Below are positions 22,832 to 31,587 of a DNA stretch of 64,000 nucleotides, one piece after another. Every line of letters begins with the position of its first letter. Position 1 is the first letter of the stretch. The notes beneath the pieces are model-generated. The model was not told the DNA's origin, did not search any database, and saw nothing but the letters and a program-made list of their open reading frames with translations. Source of the stretch: Nectonema munidae (Eukaryota > Nematomorpha > Nectonematoida > Nectonematidae). Where the stretch lies: NCBI GenBank assembly GCA_030549495.1, contig JAUIRK010000858.1, positions 508,501 through 572,500 on the forward strand. Reading direction: 5' to 3'. The position numbers and the translations under genes were made by a program.

Positions 22832-22842
22832 CAAAGTACATC
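22832..22842. repeat. right 11-bp target-site duplication of LINE copy 2
   Basis: CAAAGTACATC, partner of 17733-17743. Confidence 0.9.
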
Positions 22843-24330
22843 TACAAATCTATCATACTTCCAGTCATACAATATGGCTCACTTGCCTGGGGAAGCTCAC
22901 TCAAATTCCAAAACTCACTTACCCATCTCAACAAAATACAACGCATATGCTTACTCACAATAACAATCGCATTTCACACTACTTCTACAGCAAAACTTGA
23001 ACTTCTTACACATACTCTACCCTTACACCTAAACCTTAAGAAAAACATAATTAAAAAATATCTTACTACCTTCCAATCTACACCAGCTCCACATAACTTC
23101 ACGAACCTTTACTCAACTCACACCTCGCCTTCGCTCACCTTTTTCAATTCCCTTCTTGAACAATATATGCCACAACTTATTCACTACCAAATTTTACCAC
23201 ACCTACACCCATACTCCCTAGTTCACCCATCGAAATCGACCCCATACTCAACTCATATATGCCACCACAAATTCTTAGCACTCAACTCCATAAAACACCA
23301 ACGCAACTCAAGTGCGCACCACCAACTCTCAATTTTTACCGAAAGTTCACAACCACGCAACAAAGCAACCGCTGCTTGCGCTTTTTTTAATCACAATACA
23401 AGCACTCCTTTCTTCATACAACAAATGCAGACAGATAATAACACCTCCGCATACGAAACTGAAGCCCTAGCACTCATAACATTATGCAACCACATCATTG
23501 ATAACCTAACCTTTACATCCAAATTCAAGCACATAATCTTTTTCACAGACTTACAAAACATAATAAAAGATCTACAACTTACCTGAAAAATTCCCTTTTC
23601 AACACTAAACCTAGCCAAGAAATTAATCAACCTTAGCAACCATTTCTCAATTAAACTTTTCTGGTGCCCCGCCTATTCCTCCTCCTTTGAATTTTTTTTA
23701 GTAGATCTCTTATGTAAATCCACATCCATAACATCACAACATTTCTTAACCCACGCCCTTCCTCTATCCACTTTTGAAACATCCATAAATATCTCAACTC
23801 CAAACGAACGGCTTTACTCAAACAACATACATACCCCCTTATCCCAATTTGCATTAAATAAAAACATTACTCTCCTCGCAACATTATAAGATGGTTCACC
23901 TCACATTGCCCATGTTACGCTTATTTCTACGATTTTAATTTGCACTCTAACCCTTTTTGCAGATTCGGCTGCCCTCATATCGAAACTCTAATTCACATTA
24001 TCCTCTATTGCCCAATATTCTCATCAGAACGAACCAAACTCATTGAAAAAACTGATTTATATTTTATAGATCTTCCTTCCTCTCTACTAAAATTCTTATC
24101 ATACCCCAAAATCATTCACCCACCAACACTTAACTCCACCCTTATTAAATACCTTGCATAATCATACACAGGCAACATAATTTATACTCTTCACCTCACC
24201 AAGCTTTCTTATTTCTACTTTAGATCCTAAACCCACTACCCATCCTTATAAATCCCCAAGTTAGCAATTGATGCAAGCATATCAACCAACGTTGGAAAGT
24301 GCTTAGATATCTCCTACCTACCTATAGGCC
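22832..24330 (+). mobile_element. LINE C, right fragment (RT end, RNase H, C-terminal Cys-His motif, 3' UTR)
   Basis: Continues LINE C after the inserted LINE copy 2: YKSIILPVIQYGSLAWGSSL, then a long CA-rich stretch and RNase H-like segments (SIFTESSQPRNKATAACAFF, AYETEALALITLC, IIFFTDLQNIIKDL). The C-terminal CRFGCPHIETLIHIILYC motif lies near 23960-24015, and the ORF ends at TAA 24159-24161. A few stops and a frameshift occur after 23580. The CA-rich, T-poor coding strand differs from LINE copies 1 and 2, so this is another family. The 3' end is not sharply defined. Confidence 0.8.
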
Positions 24331-24372
24331 GCACCCGTAAATTGATCGAAAATACCTAGTAAAAAAAGTGCG

Positions 24373-24383
24373 GTTTATAGACG
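24373..24383. repeat. left 11-bp direct repeat flanking the OTU-bearing element
   Basis: GTTTATAGACG, identical to 28308-28318. It lies within the right end of the pogo-like element. Mutator-type elements make 8-11 bp duplications. It could instead be part of a tandem GTGCGGTTTATAGACG array native to the pogo end. Confidence 0.7.
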
Positions 24384-24962
24384 GTGCGGTTAAATTAAAT
24401 GAATATTAATTTATTTTTAAACTTAAACTTTAGTTCTTTCTAAAAATAAAGCCAAATTTTCTTAGATTTTTTCAGATTTTTCCATTCCAACTTTAAATGT
24501 CTTGACATTAAATTACTTTTATATAATATCTAAAATGTGAATAACTTTTAAATTATTTCTAAAATTATTTTTAGAAAAAAATTATTTTTGCGAATAGTTC
24601 AATAATATTTTCTTTTAACTAATTGCAACACCTTGAATAATTCAATATTATTTCAAAAAATTCTGCATTTCAATTGAAATAAATGCATCTTAAGACAATT
24701 ATTTAGGAAATTGATTAAAACTACGGAATTTACAATATCCAATGATTAATAACTATGTTACGATTTTTAGACATGATAAATTTAATAAGTCTACTTCTTT
24801 TTTATCATCTAGTTTTTAAATATTTTTTACTTTATCATACTCATAAACAAAACATTTTTATTTAAAACTATTGATATATATTTTCTCTTTAAAATTTTAT
24901 AATTTTAGGAAAAAATAAAGATATAATTTAAAGTAGAAAAATTGCTCTTTTATTAACACTTA

Positions 24963-25030
24963 CAGCGGTGCGTCTTTTTACCCAAATAAACTCAAACAAA
25001 GCTAGTTTATTGAAATTTAAATTAAAGTCG
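24963..25030. repeat. internal copy of the OTU element's terminal repeat
   Basis: GCGGTGCGTCTTTTTACCC and the following about 50 bases match, inverted, the right tip at 28240-28307. The preceding TTACAGCG resembles the TTATAGACG flank at 24375, as if an element-flank junction were duplicated. Confidence 0.65.
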
Positions 25031-25163
25031 AAGAATAGTCTAATTAATTACTAAAAAAATTATTTACATATAAAATTTCATATATTTTTTTTAAATATTT
25101 ATCAACATCTTTTTCTAAACTGTTTTTTAAGTTCGTATCTAAAATGAAATCCTTGGAGTATTT

Positions 25164-25406
25164 TTGCTATATTTGTTCAAATATTTTGGCATTTCCCAAA
25201 TTTTTCTTTGCAAAAATATTTTTTGCTATGAATGTTTGGATCTTTGTCATTTGTTTCTTTTGAAAAATATAAATTTTCCAATAACATGTTTTCTATGCAT
25301 AAAAGATGAAGATATTTCGTACAAAAATATTTTATCAAGACTCTCAATAACGGTTAGAAACTTATATAATAATACTTTGAAAGAGGAAATTGTAACCTTT
25401 TGCTGA
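25164..25406 (+). other. small Cys-rich ORF inside the OTU element, function not recognised
   Basis: 80 codons after a possible start, with paired cysteines (CYECLDLCHLFLL, CFLCIKDED). The spacing could suit a zinc-binding fold, but no family is recognised and the AT-rich composition makes chance ORFs common. It lies between the left arm and the OTU reading frame. Confidence 0.25.
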
Positions 25407-25773
25407 ATTGTTTCTAGTTTTTATAAATAAAATTTTTTAAAATTGTAATTTTAAAAAATATTGATTTTTATGTTAGTGGATAAATTTTTATTTTGATGAA
25501 TTCTATTCTATCTCAGTATTTTTTTTGATTTTGTTTCTATTATAGTTCATTTTTTTAAATTAATTTACCAAAAGAATCATGTTAAATAGTTTTTCTAACC
25601 TCAAAGGGTTTTAAACTGATTTTTATTCGTTTTTATCAAATCAGTAATCATATCTGATAAGTTAAAATTTATTAATCCTCGGTTTTTTTATTAATCCTCG
25701 GCTATTAATATTTTAGGCAAACAAATATGGTTTTTAAGCTCTTGTCTGTGCTGCATGGCAAGAAAAAAAGAAT

Positions 25774-26330
25774 TTGGTTCACAAAAAACAAGATTTTCAA
25801 ACTATACCAACTAAAAGCTTGTTTCTAGATGAAAATAGTTTGCAAATAATAAAAAACTATATTTTTGAGGATATTGGCATCCCCGTCAAGTCTTCTCCTA
25901 ATGGGAATTGTCTTTTCAATTCAGTTTCCATATCATTATATGGAATTGAAAATTATGCTAGTGTTTTTAGAGTCCTAACTTGCATAAATCTCTGCATAAA
26001 CGATTTTGTTTACAAAAGTAAACTTAATAAAAATATTTTTTTGTTATCTCCTGATTACGAGAAGGCTTGCATCGATTGTGCAAACATTGGGGGATTTTCT
26101 TCAGCATTGACCATTGCAGCACTTTCTGATGTTTTGACTATCTATTGAATCAATTTATCCACCAATTAATGGTAAAAACGATTTGGCATATAAAACTTTA
26201 AATACAACTTTTCTTCCTACAGTTCTTTCTCCTAAAAAAAATTTCAATTCTTTGGACCAATGTTTGTTCAATATCTGGGTCGTGGTGGGTGCCAAATCAT
26301 TTTGTGCCCTTAATAACAAAATCACATTTC
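25774..26330 (+). pseudogene. OTU-like cysteine peptidase domain
   Basis: The frame from 25774 contains SSPNGNCLFNSVSISLYG, which fits the OTU catalytic-Cys block (D/N-G-N-C-L-F..(V/L)S). After a stop at 26146-26148, frames near 26220-26330 give SLDQCLFNIW and then PNHFVPLI, fitting the OTU C-terminal His block (here NHFVPLI). OTU domains are deubiquitinase-type cysteine peptidases; in this element the substrate is unknown. The domain stands upstream of the transposase-like part in the same orientation, so the two were probably one protein before decay. Confidence 0.75.
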
Positions 26331-27397
26331 AATATCTTCCAAATGAGGAATGATTATGAAGAGTTAGATACCTACAATGATGTATCAAAAGATCAGACTT
26401 TATCTGATGAATCTACTTTGGATATATCTAATTCAAAGCTGGTTTGTAGTTTAGGTAAAAGTTTAAATTGTAAAAAGTTTTTATCTGTATTTAATCTATA
26501 TGAGGAAATCAATAATTGTGAGAAAGAATTAGACAGAGTTCCTGAGGGATATAAGAATAATAAATTTTTTAAAATCAACAATGCTCAAAATGCCAAACGC
26601 AATGTAAATTCTCAAATCTCTCTTTATTTCGATGATTGCGGTATATGGGACTCAAAAAAAAGTACAACTGTTAAAACCTATCATTTGATTGAAAAGAAGC
26701 TATTTCAAGTCCAGAAAAAAAGAGAACTATTTTATAAAAGCGTTCGAGAAAATGGAGTTAATTCACTTGTAGAGATTGAACCTCAACCGAAAGCAGAAGA
26801 TGTTATTATTCTTCATAGGTTTTACACGATTTTGAAAAGAGATTCTCAATATAAAAAAAGGGTTAGTTGGTTTGTTTCAATTTCCTGCCCTAAAATCCAA
26901 AATATTGCCATCTATGAATATTTGGGAAATTTTCCAAAAGAAATAGATTTCAAACAGAGAACTCACCCAAATTTATTTGAAAAAGTGAAATTATATTCAG
27001 AAGACCTTTGGAGGTTTATAAAGAAAATATTGAGGATGCTGCTGAAATTTTAAAATTTGATACATCAAAGCAAATAAGAAATTTAAAATATAGAATTGGC
27101 AAAAAAAATTCTACAGTTGGAAAAAACATAGCTGATCAAATATTAGAGGTAATTTCGTCAATTCCAGACCATCCTTTTATTCAAGAAGTTGTACATAATA
27201 AAGATAGTTTACCTTCAATAATATGTTACACCTGGGAACAAATGGAAGATCTTAGATGTGCTGTTTCGAATAATGTTAGAATATGTGTAGATAGAACCTT
27301 TAATTTAGGGGTGTATTATTTTGTAAGAGAGTTTATGTTAGAAGAACGTATTCCAAATCATAAAAAACCATTTTTCTACAATAAGAGTAATAAATAA
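26289..27397 (+). pseudogene. transposase-like protein downstream of the OTU domain, C-terminally truncated
   Basis: Two overlapping frames (26289-27053 and 27008-27397, one frameshift between). Recognisable blocks: VIILHRFYTILKRDSQYKKR, IAIYEYLGNFPKEI, HPNLFEKVKLYS, IPDHPFIQEVVHNK, IICYTWEQMEDLRCAVS and CVDRTFNLGVYYFV. The V-D-R-T-F-N-L-G block looks like the first catalytic Asp region of a DDE/RNase H-fold transposase (family knowledge from memory, unverified). Sequence after KPFFYNKSNK is non-coding, so the remaining catalytic residues are missing. Confidence 0.65.
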
Positions 27398-28307
27398 AAT
27401 AATAAAAGTGACTGTTCATAAATGAAAATTTGGTTTAAAATGAGTTTTAGTATGTTTTCTGAATAAATAAAAATTATTTTGTCTTCGAACATTGAAAGCT
27501 AGTCTATAAACTTTGCAAAAAAATATTTCACAAAAAAAAATTGTCTTAACTGTTTAAGTCAAAAAATTATCAAAATATTAGTTTACACTTAAATTATTTT
27601 TCATAATGAAATTCAGATGGGTCACTGTTGACCCGCTAGCAAACATAAAAAAATAACAAATATTTTGTTCAATTTTTAAACAAAGTATAGAATTATTAAC
27701 TTAATTTTATGACTACATGTTAAAACTGTCACTCAATCGATAGTGCTCTCCCTTGAACCGTCCTTAGTTTGATGAAAATTTATTTCATGTAATAGTGAAT
27801 AAAAAATTATTTTGAAAAGTTGAAAAGCACTAGTTACAGACGCAACTAAAAAAGTTCAAAAAAACAAAACATGTAACAGTCTATTATTAATGTTTTAGGT
27901 TACATCTATATGGAATTTAATATTTAATTGCGCTGAAAAAATAATTACTGAAAAAACCATACACAAATTTTGTTGTATTCTCTTGCTTTTTAGGTGAAGC
28001 AAAAGAAACAAATTGAAAAAACTTGTGAAATTTTTAGAAATAATTTTATCTAAAAACAAATCAATTACAGAAATGTTGAAAATAATTTTAGAAATAATTT
28101 AAAAGGTGTAATTTAATGTCAAGACATTTAAAGTTGGAATGGAAAAATCTTGGCTTTATTTTTAGAAAAAACTAAAGTTTTAAATTAATATTCATTTAAT
28201 TTAATTAAAAACAGATAATAAAATTTTTTTATTGTATGATACATTAATTTAAAGTTTAAAGATAAATTAGAGTTTATTTTGATTTATTTGGGTAAAAAGA
28301 CGCACAC

Positions 28308-28318
28308 GTTTATAGACG
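28308..28318. repeat. right 11-bp direct repeat flanking the OTU-bearing element
   Basis: GTTTATAGACG; partner of 24373-24383. The following ATAAAATATATT completes the inverted copy of the pogo-like left end. Confidence 0.7.
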
Positions 28319-28744
28319 ATAAAATATATTTAGATGAAATTAAGCAAAGAAGTTTGCCAATTGAATATTATATATATAGTTTTATTATCTCCCATGTTTT
28401 TTCCAGCCAACATATTTTTTTCATTATTTATGATAAAAAATATTGATTAAAACCTATATTTAATGTCTAAAAGTAACTATTATAATATTCTATTTGAATT
28501 TAAATAATTAAATTTAAACTTTTCATAAAAATAATACATTTATAATTAATATAATGTTGTAAAAACTAGAAGAAAACGTGTGCAATACGGAAAACAAAAT
28601 GTGTGTTTAATATATAGTGTAAAATTTACACAAGAAATCGATTCGAATGATACATACAGGCGATTTAAATACAATCAAAATAATTAGATTACAGTATCGA
28701 GCTAGCAAATTCCGTGAGATCCAATCCTGCAAATATTCCAAGAA

Positions 28745-28838
28745 CATTAGAAAACAATCATAAGTATTTAAATCGTGTTCATTACAACATACATTAGAAA
28801 ACAATTGTAAGCATGCAAATCATGTTCAATACAAACAC
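28745..28838. repeat. 47-bp tandem duplication
   Basis: CATTAGAAAACAATCATAAG starts at 28745 and CATTAGAAAACAATTGTAAG at 28792. The two units are similar over about 45 bases with several differences. Confidence 0.7.
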
Positions 28839-29915
28839 TAAATATCACATTCACTCCCACTCAAGAAATACTAACAATGAGAGTACTTGAAGAAGAGCGT
28901 CCGTCAAAAGTAACCATACACTCATTAGGAGCGTCATTACTAGCGGTGCAAAGAAATTAGAAGATTGTATAAAGGACTTGGATAAGACATCTTGCTAAGC
29001 GTTTAGGGACGCTAAATCTAATACGACAGAATTTGAAATAATGTCATTGTAGCGTTACTACGGTTGCATCTTAGATGATATCAATGTAGTATGCTCTAAG
29101 CATCTTTATGTTTAAGGAAATATTGTTATAACTCATGCGATGTAAATGAAGTGTATAAAATTCTCATTAAGCATTTGATAGCGGTTAAGAAAATACCAAT
29201 CTGACAAGAAAATACAAAATGAAAGCAACTATATTTGTGGTTGACTGTGGAAATGTAGCGGTAACCTAGTGAAGATGCTAAAATTGTGCTTTAAAGTAAT
29301 TAGAAAAACATTAAAATGGAGCTGTAGTTTGAACCATAATTTTATTAGAGGAACTAAAATCTCATGGTTTTATTTTGCGGAAATAGAACATCTATGCTAG
29401 GGTTTATTCAATAAAATTCATACTATTCAAGAAAACAGCGTGTACGTTTAGTATACAGTGTATAGTATAGAAGAGATGTGAATTCGAATGTAAAATGCAT
29501 ATAATATAAATGCAATAAATCATATTATATATAGAACATACAATCATACATAATTAGAATACAGTAGAAAGTTCGCAAATTCGTTGTAATATAATTGTTT
29601 TCAATAGAAACATGCAAATAATATCTACCTATTTTTCAGTAATTACCATATGAAAATAAGGTATGCCTAAGAACATTTCATGTTTTAAATTAAACTGATC
29701 TTTGCCAGATGATTTATATATCAATAGAAAATTAAATTACATTTTTATATAAAAAATGAAGTGAAATGTGGCAAATGTAAAACTAATGTGTATTATAAAT
29801 TAGATTTTTTTTAATTTTGTTCAATAATATTTTTCCTTCTTTTTGAATAAATTGTGACAGCCAAAAAGACGCCTCTGTCTTTACAGTGAACAAATTTTTT
29901 GGTCTTTATATTTAC

Positions 29916-30067
29916 ATCCGTGAGAGGAAGGCTGATTGGATACTATGTTTCGATAACTTAAGGTCTTGGTTTCGATCCCGCATCAAGATTGCTTTCCTCA
30001 TAGTTCGATATAAGGGGAGCAATTGTGCCTTCTCTATGAAAACACGCGATCATACCTTTACCTTTAC
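29916..30067 (+). mobile_element. tRNA-derived SINE, copy 3
   Basis: Plus-strand copy: GTGAGAGGAAGGCTGATTGG, then the B-box-like GGTTTCGATCCCG, the body TCATAGTTCGATATAAG and TGCCTTCTCTATGAAAAC, then the tail ACCTTTACCTTTAC. It matches copy 2 over its whole length. Confidence 0.85.
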
Positions 30068-31554
30068 AAAATAATATTTATCGAAAGTTGTTATGATTAG
30101 TTTTAATTAAATATAAGTAATCCATAGCTTGATTAAAAATCAAATCTATTTTATTGGGATCAAACAAAATTTTGTAGTGAGAACGAATCACTTAAGTAAA
30201 TACAACAAAAGAAAAATGAGAAACGAGTAAGTATATTTGTATGTTAAAAAATAATAGTAATATATGATAAAAAGAATAGAATTGCACTTATGAACAGTGC
30301 TTTAATGAGTGGGTTCATTGAGTATATGGAAAAAATATCTTCTTTAAATTTGGAGTAGGATGAGATATTTCTTAGGATCTGGGTAAGGAGTTGAAAAGAA
30401 GAGATTAGGAGGAGTAAAATATCTTTTTTCGTTTTTTATTTCTGGCTCTGACTGGTGGGATAAAAAAAATTTCCTGAGGGAGTCTTTTTATTTTTTTGTT
30501 GTAGGAATGAGATAATTGCTGTATGGATAAGATAAAGTGATATGAGCTGTAGATGTTTATCAAAGGCGATCAGAGAAAAATTGATAAAAAAATGAGCATT
30601 CAAATATAAAATTATAAACAAAATTAAATAGATAAAAATAAAAAAAATGAAAGATTTAAATCTACAAAGTTAACAAATCAGATTTAAAAAAATTAATATA
30701 TTTTATCTTTATATTTATATATATATAATCATTAGAAAATTTGGTGGATAAATTGCAAAGGAGTATAAAAACAAAAAAGAAAGAATTTCATCAGATTAGT
30801 GAATGTAAATAAATAAATTAGCTTAAAAATGAAAGGTGTGCTAGTGATGAGATTAAAAAGGGAATATTGATTGTTATACATGCTGCTGGGAATTAATTTA
30901 ATTGAGAGAATTGAAAAGAAGTCTATGATAGTGATATAAGCTGTAGATTCAAATTTATTGTGTACGATTCCTTGATTGAGATAATGTTGTAATGTTTGGA
31001 AAAATCTATATTATATTCCCAGCTAAGCGTCTAGAAATTAATTTAGATAAATGAACGGATATTAAATATATTTATTTTTTGATAGTGTTATTGGGTAATG
31101 TTTCATATTTTCTAATTTGTAAATGTAGACTGGATATCAGCGAAATGAAGTATTGTGATTTTGTAATGGGAAGTTGTAATTGAGTAAAATTAAAATATTT
31201 TTAATCTTTGAGAAACAACAAAAGTCATGTAAATATGACTAGTAGGTATGAATTAAGTATAATTTGTTTAAAAAATCATTATAATGCTATCAGTTATAAA
31301 GTTTAAAATTATAGTTTTAGTTTGTTGTTTGATCGAATCAACAATCGAATAATTTTTTTATCATTATCTGGTCTACACTCAACTGCACGCTAACCTTAAC
31401 AAATGTATATTAATATAATAAATTTTCTTTAATTGTATATTTTATATAATATTACCGATTATAAAACCTCAATTTTTGAGTAATTTTAATCTGTAATTTT
31501 TATTTTAAATATTTTTTTATTTTTATGAAAAATTATATATATTCCATTTAAAAC

Positions 31555-31587
31555 ATGGCGAAAGACAGGATAGCCGCTTTAAAAGCT
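31555..31587 (+). CDS. Syx1A: Syx1A coding exon 1
   Basis: ATGGCGAAAGACAGG... encodes [11 protein letters not shown], followed by a strong donor GTAAGT at 31588. Drosophila Syx1A starts MTKDRLAALHA. The ATG context (AAAACATGGCG) is good. Its link to exon 2, 20.7 kb away, rests on this similarity and on matching phase 0. Confidence 0.92.

Larger units (their letters stand above)
24384..28307 (+). mobile_element. DNA transposon with long inverted arms encoding an OTU-type peptidase and a transposase-like protein
   Basis: About 3.9 kb between the 11-bp repeats. Inverted arms: 24388-24590 pairs with 28070-28207 (shared AAATTAAATGAATATTAATT, CTAAAAATAAAGCCAA, CATTCCAACTTTAAATGTC). The right terminus, read inward, is GTGTGCGTCTTTTTACCC; its match, GGTGCGTCTTTTTACCCAAA, sits on the left at 24967, inside the arm instead of at the tip, so the left end is rearranged or duplicated. 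The coding region 25774-27397 is decayed. A Mutator-like superfamily is inferred from the long arms and 11-bp duplication. Confidence 0.7.
16691..28330. mobile_element. pogo-like DNA transposon, expanded by three later insertions
   Basis: Left end TACCGTATTTCATCGTCTAT followed by AAGTCGCACC; right end GTGCGGTTTATAGACG at 24368-24383, resumed as ATAAAATATATT after 28318. When the insertion at 24384-28318 is ignored, the right end is an inverted copy of the left end (ATCGTCTATAA, CGCAC). The pogo-type transposase remnant (16840-17329) lies beside the left end. Inside are LINE C (about 17490-24330), with LINE copy 2 inside it, and the OTU-bearing element in the right end. Without these, only about 0.9 kb of pogo-like sequence would remain. 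Confidence 0.75.
28331..31554. other. upstream region of syntaxin-1A, no gene recognised
   Basis: AT-rich with a less AT-rich patch (28570-29640) of unknown nature. It contains the 47-bp tandem duplication and SINE copy 3. The syntaxin promoter and 5' UTR must lie here or be spliced in from here, but no core promoter element can be assigned with confidence. Confidence 0.4.

Noticed and set aside
25164-25406. RING-type zinc finger in the Cys-rich small frame
   Set aside because: Cys spacing does not follow the RING pattern and no second half is present.
11930-28330. LTR retrotransposon or Polinton-type element as an explanation of the RT and peptidase frames
   Set aside because: No long terminal repeats, primer-binding site, integrase, aspartic protease or capsid-type frames were seen; the RT motifs, 3' tails and domain order are those of LINEs, and the peptidase is OTU-like within a transposon with inverted arms.
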